Below, one piece after another: positions 35,288 through 43,581 of a stretch of DNA of 64,000 nt. Made by a program: the position numbers and the translations under genes. The notes under the pieces are model-generated. The model was not told where the DNA came from. It saw nothing but the letters and a program-made list of their open reading frames with translations, and did not search any database. This DNA comes from Bacteroidota bacterium (lineage in GTDB: Bacteria; Bacteroidota; Bacteroidia; B-17B0; Aurantibacillaceae): contig JAFDXR010000008.1 in assembly GCA_018267825.1 (NCBI GenBank), positions 372,001 through 436,000 on the forward strand. The letters run 5' to 3'. Position 1 is the stretch's first letter, and each line of letters starts with the position of its first letter.

Positions 35288-38131
35288 TTACGAATTATAA
35301 AACACTGCCAGGACTTTCAAGTAGGGCTCACCATGCAATGATGTGAGGTCCTTGAAATACTGACTTGATGAACTTAATATTGTTTCAATCTCTCTCTGTC
35401 TGCTGTCTTTTATTCTTGACCAATAATCTCCACCAATTCTTTCGCTAAAGTCAAGTTCTAATTGTTCAATTGCAGCACGATGCCAGATTGTAATCTTTTC
35501 CTGATATTGCTCCAATTTCGATTCCATTTTTTCTTCAAGTTTCTGCTGTTCCTCTTGCATTCTTTGTCCTGCCCAATCGACTGCATCTGGTAATATTTCT
35601 TTGAGGGTATTAATCTCTTCTTCTGAGATGCTTTCAGTGTGCATGCTTTCTCTTAGTTTAAACTCTTCCATAAATTCACTGAATGAAAAAGTTTTTCTAA
35701 GAATGGAACCATCCCATTTCAGTCCCACAACCAGAAAATCAACCAGTACGGGTTGGCTTAAGTTGTTGGACACTTGACCCTGGAAAACAAACCAGGCAGT
35801 TTTTGCTGGGAATATTTTTGATTTGGAAACAAGTGCAACATCTTTATTAACACTTGCTTCTAATTTTGTCATGTAGTATCGAATTACAGGATGCAATTCA
35901 TATAACACCTGAAACTCGGCCCATTCACCTTTCTTTTTCCGAGCATCATCAATTGATTTTTGAACCAGGTCTTTGTCAAGAGAAAGCTTGTAAAGGCCAT
36001 TTACTTTCGGTTTTGATTCTGGAGGTAAATCAAATAGTATTTGATTAAGGTCTTTGGTATTCATTATCTCCAAATAATCATCACTCACTGTTACTTCATT
36101 TTTTTCGAGTTGATTAACTGAGCTCAGCTGCTCGAATAGTTCCTTATAAAAATTCTTATCACTTGTGTACAGTGAAAGAGATTTTTCAAATGGTTCTTTT
36201 GTTATTAGCACATCTGTTTTATCAGACTGTTCTTCAAATAGAGTTGAGAAGTCAAATCCTGCTGTTGAATTGGAATCATCTTCCATAAAGTTTTCATTCT
36301 GATTTAGAATAGCTTCTTCAACAAGCGATTCTTCCTTATCCGAATCATAAAGCTTCATTACTGAGCCAGCATCTCCGAGTGTTTTATAAACCACTTCTTC
36401 CTTTTTTATGATTCGCTCCATGATATGAAGGTCTGTTTTCAATCCTTTTATATCTGATTCAGCTGTGATATAGTGTACAAATGGAGTTTTCTTCTGACCA
36501 TATCGGTCAATACGTCCATTACGTTGCTCAAGAGTGATAAGTGACCATGGAATATCGTAATTGAACATTCTATTACAAAAGAAGTGCAAGTTCACACCTT
36601 GGGAACCTGCATCGGAACAGAGTAGAATCTTTACTTGGCTATCCTGTCTTCCAAAATCATCTATAATTTCCTGCTGCTCAGTATCAGTCAAACCTCCGTG
36701 GAAGAATTGAATACTTTCTTCTTTCAGTTTGAAATCAGTTGTGAGATTATCTTTTAAATAAGTCAGTGTGTCAATCCTTTCGGCAAATACAACAAACCTG
36801 TCATCATGTGTCTTACCAGACCAACCTAAATCAAGTAAAGCTTTTTTGAATTTCGAATACTTGCTATCAGAAGAAGAGCTAATGATTCGCTCCAACTTAG
36901 TCCTTAATTCATTCAGAATACCCAAGTTCTCTTCGAATGCTTCGTCACCTTTTGCTTTCTCTTCAACTTTTTCAATTCTTCGTTTAATACTTTCTAATGC
37001 AGCTTTAGGAGAAGACATGAATGCTTTGAATATTCCAATTGAAAAAAGGAAATCATCTTTAGATTTTCCATTCTTGTAAGATTCTATTGCCTTGAATTTT
37101 AATTCCTGTTGGAATTGCAGAAAATCAATTTCGTTGGCACTAAGCTCACATTGCTCACGCACAATTTTTCGCTCTTGAAAATTTGCACGAACTGTCTCAT
37201 CTGAAATGTCATTTTTAAATCTTCGAACATAGTAAGGTTCAACATGACTTTTATCGTACTCGCCACTTCGAGGAATGGCGGTTGGTTCAATCATGTTAAT
37301 CAGATTTGCAAAATTTTCCTTTTTACCATTGTGTGGTGTTGCTGAAGTAAGAATCAATGACTCACACTTCTTCGCAATGAATTGTGCCAAATCTCCTTTT
37401 TGACTTTTGTCATTTGCCACAGTGTGACACTCATCAATTACAACAACATCCCATCTAGATTTTTCAAGGTAATGTCTGAATTTAGCGTTCTTCTTAAGAG
37501 TATCAATTGAAATAATTGTTTTATCGTAGTAATCAAAAGGATTTTTATTCGCAGGTAGTTGAGATTTTATTCTGGCTATTCCTTCTGAATCTAAACGAAC
37601 CAAGGGAATGGCGAAGCGATTCCATATCTCTTGCTGAAACTGTGCGAGAATGGATTTTGGAGCGAGAACCATGATGCGTTTCCCTTTACCACGTTTAATC
37701 ATTTCAGTCAGAAAAATTCCAACTTCAATTGTTTTTCCTAATCCAACACCATCTGCAATTAATAATCGGGGGCGAGGAAGCTGTAGGGCTTTAAGAGTAG
37801 GTGTAAGCTGATAATCTGCAGCGTTAATCGCAGCTTTCGTTGCTATCGTAATTTTTTCAGAGAAGATGGATGAGTTCCTGATTTGTGTTTCCAGGAACAA
37901 TTTTGTTTTTCTGTATCCACTGTCGGTATCTGGAACCAGGTTGGTGTGATTTGGGTCCACAGGTTTAATGTCAGTATCCAAACTTGAATCAAAGGCAAAC
38001 CGTTTCCCTTTTACCAGTTCACTTATTCCTTCTGCATCAATGAGAATGGAACCATCATGATTCTGGTTAGTCCCAGTGATGATGAAGTCTTCTCCTCTTG
38101 TAGATATTCGTTGGCCTATTGTTAGGTTCAT
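35288..38131 (-). CDS. SNF2-family helicase (DrmD-like)
   Basis: At 947 residues the protein has a complete SNF2/RapA-type ATPase: ADGVGLGKT (126-134), VIDECHT (231-237), LTSATPHNG (261-269), and in lobe 2 SDAGSQGVNL and EQRNGRIDRYGQ. The N-terminus (GQRISTRGEDFIITG) looks like a small beta domain. The C-terminal 350 residues include a Glu/Lys-rich coiled coil (QRMQEEQQKLEEKMESKLEQ). In class 1 DISARM a helicase of this type, DrmD, precedes the adenine methylase, which is the order here. It lies 12 bases after the XRE gene and is the first large gene of the operon. Confidence 0.88.
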   Translation of the reverse strand: MNLTIGQRISTRGEDFIITGTNQNHDGSILIDAEGISELVKGKRFAFDSSLDTDIKPVDPNHTNLVPDTDSGYRKTKLFLETQIRNSSIFSEKITIATKAAINAADYQLTPTLKALQLPRPRLLIADGVGLGKTIEVGIFLTEMIKRGKGKRIMVLAPKSILAQFQQEIWNRFAIPLVRLDSEGIARIKSQLPANKNPFDYYDKTIISIDTLKKNAKFRHYLEKSRWDVVVIDECHTVANDKSQKGDLAQFIAKKCESLILTSATPHNGKKENFANLINMIEPTAIPRSGEYDKSHVEPYYVRRFKNDISDETVRANFQERKIVREQCELSANEIDFLQFQQELKFKAIESYKNGKSKDDFLFSIGIFKAFMSSPKAALESIKRRIEKVEEKAKGDEAFEENLGILNELRTKLERIISSSSDSKYSKFKKALLDLGWSGKTHDDRFVVFAERIDTLTYLKDNLTTDFKLKEESIQFFHGGLTDTEQQEIIDDFGRQDSQVKILLCSDAGSQGVNLHFFCNRMFNYDIPWSLITLEQRNGRIDRYGQKKTPFVHYITAESDIKGLKTDLHIMERIIKKEEVVYKTLGDAGSVMKLYDSDKEESLVEEAILNQNENFMEDDSNSTAGFDFSTLFEEQSDKTDVLITKEPFEKSLSLYTSDKNFYKELFEQLSSVNQLEKNEVTVSDDYLEIMNTKDLNQILFDLPPESKPKVNGLYKLSLDKDLVQKSIDDARKKKGEWAEFQVLYELHPVIRYYMTKLEASVNKDVALVSKSKIFPAKTAWFVFQGQVSNNLSQPVLVDFLVVGLKWDGSILRKTFSFSEFMEEFKLRESMHTESISEEEINTLKEILPDAVDWAGQRMQEEQQKLEEKMESKLEQYQEKITIWHRAAIEQLELDFSERIGGDYWSRIKDSRQREIETILSSSSQYFKDLTSLHGEPYLKVLAVFYNS

Positions 38132-38143
38132 TGCTACAATTTC

Positions 38144-38428
38144 TTAATCAGTTAATTCGTTGAGTGCCTTTTTCACTCCCTTTTTACCTAACGGGTCATC
38201 GCCAACAATGCTTAATACTTTGTCTGCATACCACAGTGTTAGAAGGGTATCCGCTTCCACTTCATAGTATTTGGCAAGTTTTTCTATTTGTTCCTTTCCC
38301 AAGAACCTTTCACCATGTTCAACTTTGCTTATCATGGCTGTATCACATTCCAAGTATGCCGCTACCTGGCGGAGGAGCAATTTCTTTCGCTCACGGATTT
38401 CACGTAGTTTTTTTCCGAGTTGGCTCAT
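38144..38428 (-). CDS. XRE-family regulator of the defence operon
   Basis: The ATG at 38428 is preferred to the TTG further upstream, giving 94 residues. An HTH of the Cro/CI type is clear: LGKKLREIRERKKLLLRQVA, YLECDTAMISKVEHGERF, and the third helix. The rest (VEADTLLTLWYADKVLSI) is a short helical tail. It lies at the head of the helicase-methylase operon, 12 bases before it, with an inverted repeat over its promoter, so autorepression and control of the divergent nuclease/OLD pair are likely. Confidence 0.88.
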   Translation of the reverse strand: MSQLGKKLREIRERKKLLLRQVAAYLECDTAMISKVEHGERFLGKEQIEKLAKYYEVEADTLLTLWYADKVLSIVGDDPLGKKGVKKALNELTD

Positions 38429-38438
38429 TTGTCTTATT

Positions 38439-38462
38439 TTTGACTTGTCAGTTCGAGTCAAA
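38439..38462. promoter_or_regulatory. Inverted repeat, likely XRE operator
   Basis: TTTGACT (38439-38445) and AGTCAAA (38456-38462) are 7-bp arms spaced by ten bases, between the XRE gene and its -7 box. The position fits repression of the defence operon. Confidence 0.6.
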
Positions 38463-38466
38463 TATA
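38459..38466 (-). promoter_or_regulatory. Candidate -7 box of the defence operon
   Basis: TATATTTG on the minus strand matches TAnnTTTG exactly and overlaps one arm of the inverted repeat. The ATG lies about 30 bases downstream. A weaker plus-strand box (TATCTTTC, 38479-38486) could serve the divergent gene. Confidence 0.5.
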
Positions 38467-38517
38467 ACAGAAAATTAGTATCTTTCGTTCCAATCGGAAT
38501 AACTTTTGAATATTGAA

Positions 38518-39807
38518 ATGGATTTTACGCCTTATACAAGTTTTCATGCTGAGATGGAGAAAAATCCCAGTCTTTGCAATCTGTTTCAATTGCTTGCTAC
38601 TGAGACCTGGAAAAGATTGGAATTCTCATTTAAACACTTGAAAAAGGATGTTCACGAACCCACCATAACACAAAACCTTGTTTTTAATATTAACGCATTC
38701 GCTCAAAAGTATGGCTTCAATATAATCTTTGAAGAGTCAACTAATGAAGCAACAAATGGGAATGACCTTGAATTGGTATTGTACTACGATGACAGTGAAT
38801 ATGTGTTTTATGCTCCCATTCAGGCAAAAAGAGTAAAGAGTAACGGGGAATACAAATCCTTCCCTTACAAGGACCAAATATTAAAATTGATTGCATATGC
38901 CCAAAAGTGGAATGGTTTTCCATTGTACTTATTCTACAACTATTCTGACCTAAACCCAACTCAAAAGACAAGCTTATTAAGTTTCACAGATTGCCACGAT
39001 AAAATTGATGAAACACAATACGGTTGCACCATCGCTTCAGCTGAGTATTTAAAAACAACTTACGTAACATGTACAACAACCTCTGGTGTTACAAAGTGTG
39101 TTACTAATTCTGGCTCCAACTTAACTTTTTTCGACATTCATCCTAATGAATCTTTCCCTTGGAATATTTTGGTTTGCTGTTCGGAAGAACAAAATCCACA
39201 GTTGCTATCAGAAAAGCTTTCTAAGAAAAGGAAAAAGAAGGGGAAATCTGAGGTTATCACCGAAAAATTTATTTCAAATAAAGTATTACCAGGTGTAATA
39301 AAGAAAAGTGCGCTTCCAAAGGAAGGGTGGAGAAAGTTTAGCGCTGAACTATCACAAAAGGAAAATATAATCAGAGAAGTTAAAAGTTGGCGTTCAAATC
39401 CTGACGAGTTCTCACCAAGATTTCGAATGTCATTCACGATTAACAACTATGTCATCGACACAATTTTGGTTCACGCATCACCTGAATCGTATGAAATATT
39501 TGAGAAATCACAAAAGAATTGGTCTGAAATTGCAATTGCCAAGTGGAGAATCAATAATTTAAAACACATTGCATTCTATGTAAGTTCTCCTGAAAAAAAA
39601 ATAGTTTCCGTTGCCAGTATCGAATCAATATCCCCAAGTAAAACATCCGATAAATATGTAATTTATGTCAAAGACTTAAAGCAATTGGAAAATCCTATAC
39701 CGTATGATGGCTCGAAACGAAAGAGCATTGGCCGTGTTTATATAAGCAAAAAGAAATTAGAGAATTCCAAAACGTGGAGTCAATTATTTGAAACTGACAA
39801 GAAATGA
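38518..39807 (+). CDS. Restriction-nuclease-like protein with QxK motif, partner of OLD
   Basis: The ATG at 38518 is chosen over a TTG four codons earlier, giving 429 residues. The N-terminal 150 residues show the pattern of a PD-(D/E)xK fold with Gln in the third position, as in Mrr-like enzymes: EEST upstream, GNDLELVL (Asp83), then APIQAKR (Gln102, Lys104), then a helix (YKDQILKLIAYAQKW). The rest of the protein is not assigned, and a Lys-rich stretch (KLSKKRKKKGKSE) may separate two domains. Similar proteins are annotated DUF6615, but I am not certain of that family. Its stop overlaps the OLD start by four bases, so the two probably act together. Confidence 0.65.
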   Translation: MDFTPYTSFHAEMEKNPSLCNLFQLLATETWKRLEFSFKHLKKDVHEPTITQNLVFNINAFAQKYGFNIIFEESTNEATNGNDLELVLYYDDSEYVFYAPIQAKRVKSNGEYKSFPYKDQILKLIAYAQKWNGFPLYLFYNYSDLNPTQKTSLLSFTDCHDKIDETQYGCTIASAEYLKTTYVTCTTTSGVTKCVTNSGSNLTFFDIHPNESFPWNILVCCSEEQNPQLLSEKLSKKRKKKGKSEVITEKFISNKVLPGVIKKSALPKEGWRKFSAELSQKENIIREVKSWRSNPDEFSPRFRMSFTINNYVIDTILVHASPESYEIFEKSQKNWSEIAIAKWRINNLKHIAFYVSSPEKKIVSVASIESISPSKTSDKYVIYVKDLKQLENPIPYDGSKRKSIGRVYISKKKLENSKTWSQLFETDKK

Positions 39808-41438
39808 TATCAGAAATACACATAAGTAATTTTCGTTCAATTAAGGAGTTGACTTTTGCTCCTGAAAAACTATGCACACTTGTTGGCCCAAACAGTGCAG
39901 GCAAATCGAACATATTAAAAGCTATTGATTTGATTATAGGTGAGGGATGGACTACGAAAGCTAAAGTAGCAAGAGAATTATTTTATGACACAAGTAAACC
40001 CATTTACATAAGTATAACACTTTCATCTCCCATTGCGTTTTCCTATTTTGGGAGTGGTAAACAAATTAAGTATGTGACCTTGGAAATGACCTTGCAGCCG
40101 CTCGATTGTAAAGTCCGATTATGGGAAAACTCAAACCATTCTGATAACAATGGAAGAGGGTATTATATAACTGAAGATTTCAAAAAATCGTGCCATTTTA
40201 TCTATATACCATCAGTTCGTGATTTGAAAGATGAAATGAGGGTAAGTAGCTGGACAATGCTGGGTAAACTAATGAAGACCATTTATGAAAATTATGTAGA
40301 GATTCATGATGGAGAAGATAATCTGAAAACAGAGTTTGAAGCGAAAATCAAACCCGCTAAAGATTTTTTAGAAGCAGATTTTACCGCTGGAACGAGTAAA
40401 GTTTCCTTCAAAACATTCTACGATTCTTTCATTGAGTTTTGCAAAGGCAACAGTGTCGGCATTGCAAATACTTTTGAACCACATTTAAATATATATAATC
40501 TCAATTGGTTTTATAAGACTCTACAAATTTCTGTAAAAGAGGATTTCTCTGAGAAGCATTTCGATGCTGAGGATGTTGGTTCTGGTATGCAAAACTTGAT
40601 ATTGCTTTCAATTTTTCAGACATACGCAAAGCTTTCTGGCGGAAAAGCCATTTTAGCGATGGAAGAACCTGAGCTTTTTTTATATCCACACGCTCAAAGA
40701 GAGTTGTATAAAAACTTTCAACAGCTATCCCAGAATACTCAGATATTCTACACGACACATAACCCCAATTTCATTGATGCTCACCGAGGCTTCGAAATTG
40801 AAATTGTAAATAAAAATGAGGAAGATGGGACTTTCATCTATCAAAAAAACACAGAATATTTGAATAAGGATAACTTCGCAGCCTTTAATTCTAAAACGTA
40901 CACCCATTTTAATGCAGAGCGGAACGAATTATTTTTCGCCAATTACATTCTCTTAGTAGAAGGGACTTCTGACAAAATACTTTGGTCTACATTGCTTGAA
41001 GAGAAATGGGGAATTGACTTAAATAAAAAGGGAATTTCTATAATAGAATGTGGTGGCAAAACAGGTGTAAACTATTTCGTTGGAGTGCTTAATATTTTAG
41101 GCAGGGATAATTATACCGCCATATGGGACGCTGATGACGATGCTGCAGACACATATAATTTACTTGCCACTGCTGTAGCAAGTGGGATTGGTTTTGAAGT
41201 TCCCGTGAATTTGGAATCCTTTTTGTTAGCAAAGTTTCCTGGCACTCAATTCCGAGAAAAGAAAAAAGTAGAGGATGCTTATAATTGGTCTCATAATGTT
41301 CTCGTGGCTGAAATACCAACAGAATTCAATTTGGTGAAGGAAAATATAGAGCGATACTTCAGTCCTACTGCTGAAGCTGCTTCAGCAGCTGTTGCAAATG
41401 GTGATGCCAAAGAAACATCTTCTAAAGAGAAAAAATGA
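39804..41438 (+). CDS. OLD-family ATPase with TOPRIM nuclease domain
   Basis: The 544-residue protein has an ABC-type ATPase split as in OLD proteins: ISNFRSIKEL with Walker A GPNSAGKS (28-35), signature DVGSGMQN (257-264), Walker B AMEEPEL (285-291) and TTHNPNF. A TOPRIM domain follows: LLVEGTSDK with Glu386 and WDADDDA with Asp442 and Asp444, so the metal-binding set is complete. Such proteins are nickases or nucleases; GajA of Gabija is one. Here the partner gene is a QxK nuclease-like protein instead of an adjacent UvrD. The tail (AAEAASAAVANGD) is low complexity. It is the last gene of the island, ending about 80 bases from the attachment core. Confidence 0.9.
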   Translation: MISEIHISNFRSIKELTFAPEKLCTLVGPNSAGKSNILKAIDLIIGEGWTTKAKVARELFYDTSKPIYISITLSSPIAFSYFGSGKQIKYVTLEMTLQPLDCKVRLWENSNHSDNNGRGYYITEDFKKSCHFIYIPSVRDLKDEMRVSSWTMLGKLMKTIYENYVEIHDGEDNLKTEFEAKIKPAKDFLEADFTAGTSKVSFKTFYDSFIEFCKGNSVGIANTFEPHLNIYNLNWFYKTLQISVKEDFSEKHFDAEDVGSGMQNLILLSIFQTYAKLSGGKAILAMEEPELFLYPHAQRELYKNFQQLSQNTQIFYTTHNPNFIDAHRGFEIEIVNKNEEDGTFIYQKNTEYLNKDNFAAFNSKTYTHFNAERNELFFANYILLVEGTSDKILWSTLLEEKWGIDLNKKGISIIECGGKTGVNYFVGVLNILGRDNYTAIWDADDDAADTYNLLATAVASGIGFEVPVNLESFLLAKFPGTQFREKKKVEDAYNWSHNVLVAEIPTEFNLVKENIERYFSPTAEAASAAVANGDAKETSSKEKK

Positions 41439-41441
41439 CGA

Positions 41442-41464
41442 TTTTGCCACACGTTATGCCTCAC
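41442..41464. repeat. Right-end tandem repeat, candidate integrase arm site
   Basis: TTTTGCCACACG followed by TTATGCCTCAC, 21 of 23 bases identical to the pair at 11226-11248 and in the same orientation. It begins three bases after the OLD gene stop codon. Confidence 0.6.
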
Positions 41465-41470
41465 CTAAAA

Positions 41471-41518
41471 AGCAAAATCCCCTTATGTAATTGATACACA
41501 AGGGGAAATTATTTTGCT
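41471..41518 (-). terminator. Element-supplied terminator at the tRNA-Cys 3' end
   Basis: A long stem (AGCAAAAT with ATTTTGCT, then CCCCTT with AAGGGG, 5-base bulge) lies immediately downstream of tRNA-Cys on the minus strand and downstream of OLD on the plus strand. It can serve both directions. Confidence 0.65.
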
Positions 41519-41519
41519 T

Positions 41520-41534
41520 TTGAGGTCCCGAGCG
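41520..41534. repeat. Right attachment site (attR), 15-bp core repeat
   Basis: Identical to 11094-11108. It overlaps the 3' end of tRNA-Cys, so the integrated element restores the complete tRNA. Confidence 0.88.
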
Positions 41535-41593
41535 GATTCGAACCGCTGTAGCAGCTTTTGCAGAGCTGAGCCTAGCCACTCGGCCACAGGACC
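41523..41593 (-). tRNA. tRNA-Cys (anticodon GCA)
   Basis: The minus strand folds as a full cloverleaf of 71 bases. The acceptor stem is GGTCCTG with CGGGACC (one G-T pair), the D stem GCC with GGC, and the anticodon stem CAGCT with AGCTG around loop CTGCAAA (anticodon GCA). A 4-base variable loop and T stem AGCGG with CCGCT around TTCGAAT complete it. Discriminator is T. It is the target of the island, and its 3' part lies in attR. Confidence 0.95.
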
Positions 41594-41779
41594 TTGTTTA
41601 TTCATCGAAGCTTTAGCGAAGCTGAATCTACCTCTTCCCTATGCTTTTGATGATTGAGAGTGGCAAAAATACAGTTTTTTTTGTTACCGACTCCAGGTTC
41701 GTGCCTAAAAAGCAGTAAAAAATGTATTTTTTACGCGATTATTCTATCTTTAACCTTCCATAACCCAAGCAGACTCTAT

Positions 41780-42922
41780 ATGCAGATCTCCAGCAAGCTT
41801 CCCCATGTAGGCACCAGTATTTTCACGGTCATGAGCGCCCTGGCCCGCGAGCACAACGCCATCAACCTTTCCCAGGGTTTCCCCGATTTTAACTGCGACC
41901 CCAAACTGGTGGAACTCACGGCCCACTATACCCGCGAGGGATTTAACCAATATGCCCCCATGCAGGGCGTGCTGCCCCTGCGCGAACAAATAGCCCGCAT
42001 GATGCAGAACTGCTACAACGCCATCTATCATCCCGAACACGAAATTACTGTCACCGCCGGCGCCACACAGGGCATTTTCACCAGCCTGGCCGCTTTCCTC
42101 CGCCCCGGCGACGAAGCCATTGTGTTTGAACCCTGCTACGACTGCTACATTCCCGGCATCGAAGTACAGGGCGCCAAAGCCATCCCCATCGAAATGACCA
42201 TGCCCGGCTTCCGCATCAACTGGGAACTGGTGCGTCAAAAGGTTAACGATAAAACGCGCGTTATCATCATCAACTCCCCGCACAATCCCAGCGGCACCAC
42301 CCTGCAAAAGGCCGATCTGCTGGAGCTCGAAAGCATTGTGAAAAACCGGAACATTGTAGTGATCAGCGACGAGGTATACGAACACATGACCTTTGGCGAA
42401 GAGCCCCACCAGAGCGTGGCACGCTTCCCCACATTACGCGAACAAAGCATCGTAGTCTCCTCGTTTGGCAAAACCGTGCATACCACCGGCTGGAAAATCG
42501 GCTACGTAGCGGCCCCACAGTCCCTCATGGCTGAGTTCCGCAAGGTGCATCAGTTTCTGGTGTTTTCCGTGAACCATCCTTTTCAGCTGGCCCTGGCCGA
42601 TTACCTGGCAGAGCCCGCACACTATACCGAACTGAAAGACTTTTACCGCAGCAAGCGCGATTATTTCCTGAAACTCGTCGCGGGCTCGCGCTTCCAGGCC
42701 GAACCCTGTGCCGGTACTTATTTCCAGCTCATGAGCTACAAAAATATCAGCCAGGAAAAAGATACTGATCTGGCCATTCGCCTGACCAAAGAACACAAGG
42801 TGGCTTCGATCCCACTCTCGGTATTCTACACCGCTCAAACCGATCACCATTACCTGCGTTTTTGCTTCGCCAAGAAAGAAGAAACACTCGAAAAAGCCGC
42901 TGAAATTCTATGTCGCATCTGA
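41780..42922 (+). CDS. PLP-dependent aminotransferase (methionine/glutamine transaminase-like)
   Basis: The ATG at 41780 is chosen, since the conserved N-terminus starts there (KLPHVGTSIFTVMS, NLSQGFPDFNC). It encodes 380 residues. The class I/II fold is clear: TAGATQGIF, NSPHNPSGT, ISDEVYEHMTF, and the PLP lysine in SFGKTVHTTGWKIGY. The details fit the YbdL/kynurenine-aminotransferase-like subgroup, which transaminates methionine and glutamine. An omega-amidase-like gene lies 2.7 kb downstream, and the pair would convert the 2-oxoglutaramate formed from glutamine (inference). It is the first core gene to the right of tRNA-Cys. Confidence 0.88.
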   Translation: MQISSKLPHVGTSIFTVMSALAREHNAINLSQGFPDFNCDPKLVELTAHYTREGFNQYAPMQGVLPLREQIARMMQNCYNAIYHPEHEITVTAGATQGIFTSLAAFLRPGDEAIVFEPCYDCYIPGIEVQGAKAIPIEMTMPGFRINWELVRQKVNDKTRVIIINSPHNPSGTTLQKADLLELESIVKNRNIVVISDEVYEHMTFGEEPHQSVARFPTLREQSIVVSSFGKTVHTTGWKIGYVAAPQSLMAEFRKVHQFLVFSVNHPFQLALADYLAEPAHYTELKDFYRSKRDYFLKLVAGSRFQAEPCAGTYFQLMSYKNISQEKDTDLAIRLTKEHKVASIPLSVFYTAQTDHHYLRFCFAKKEETLEKAAEILCRI

Positions 42923-43581
42923 TGAACATCTATATACGTTGTGGCCTGTGGCTGGCCCTGCTGCTGCCTGTTGGTCGTGCACTGGCACAGGACACCATCT
43001 TTACCAGAAGCCAGCCTCCTTTGCTGGTGCGTGTGCTTGAGATTGCCGAGAACGAAGTACGCTACAAAAATTTCTATAACCCCGATGGTGTGATCCGCGC
43101 TGTAAAAAGCAGCGACATTACACGCATTGTATATGAAAACGGGAAAACCGAAGCACGCTTCAACAGGCCCGACACCGGAAAACCTGTACCTGTGGTGCGT
43201 ACAGGCCCCGATGTATTTAAACTTGAAGGCAGAAACCTGCTCTATAACAACGACGATATTACCTATAAAGCCGCTTTCAAAATTATGCTGAAACGCGATC
43301 CGGCCAAAAACAGTGATGAGATGAACGAAAGCCTTATCAATGCCGAACGCAATAAAAACAGGCAGATCACGTTTATGCTCCTGGGCCCGGCATGCCTCAT
43401 CGGAGGTGCTTACCTGGCCCGCTACAATTACTACGGACCCAACGATGCCCCCAAAGCCAAACGAACACTGCTCACCGGCGTGGGCCTGTTTGTAGGTTGC
43501 GAAGCCATCTCTATGATTTGTAAAAGCGTTAAGAACAAACACATCCGGCATGCCGCTGAACTCTACAATATTGAACCTTAA
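42922..43581 (+). CDS. Exported protein of unknown function, paralogue 1
   Basis: The ATG at 42922 overlaps the stop of the aminotransferase gene (TGATG), which favours this start. A signal peptide ends near RALAQ. A short beta domain follows (LLVRVLEIAENEVRYKNFYN, PDGVIRAVKSSDITRIVYEN), a pattern frequent in Bacteroidota exported proteins. Then comes a helical part with one hydrophobic segment near residues 145-165. The next gene is a diverged copy. Function is unknown. Confidence 0.75.
   Translation: MNIYIRCGLWLALLLPVGRALAQDTIFTRSQPPLLVRVLEIAENEVRYKNFYNPDGVIRAVKSSDITRIVYENGKTEARFNRPDTGKPVPVVRTGPDVFKLEGRNLLYNNDDITYKAAFKIMLKRDPAKNSDEMNESLINAERNKNRQITFMLLGPACLIGGAYLARYNYYGPNDAPKAKRTLLTGVGLFVGCEAISMICKSVKNKHIRHAAELYNIEP

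Larger units (their letters stand above)
11094..41534. mobile_element. tRNA-Cys-integrated genomic island with a defence cargo
   Basis: The island is bounded by 15-bp direct repeats, the right one lying in tRNA-Cys. It has an integrase at the left end pointing inward, an excisionase-like HTH gene, tandem TTTTGCCACAC repeats near both ends, and an AT-rich composition unlike both flanks. I see no capsid, terminase, tail, relaxase or type IV secretion gene, so it is neither a complete phage nor an evident conjugative element. It may be a passive island or a satellite that moves with help. The left third holds mobility, replication-like and small unknown genes, and the right two thirds hold helicases, a methylase and nucleases. 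Confidence 0.88.

Noticed and set aside
21626-41438. Gabija (GajA OLD with GajB UvrD)
   Set aside because: The OLD and UvrD genes are about 16 kb apart, on opposite strands and in different operons; each has a closer partner.
11094-41534. Complete prophage or conjugative element
   Set aside because: No capsid, portal, terminase, tail, relaxase or type IV secretion genes are seen in 30 kb.
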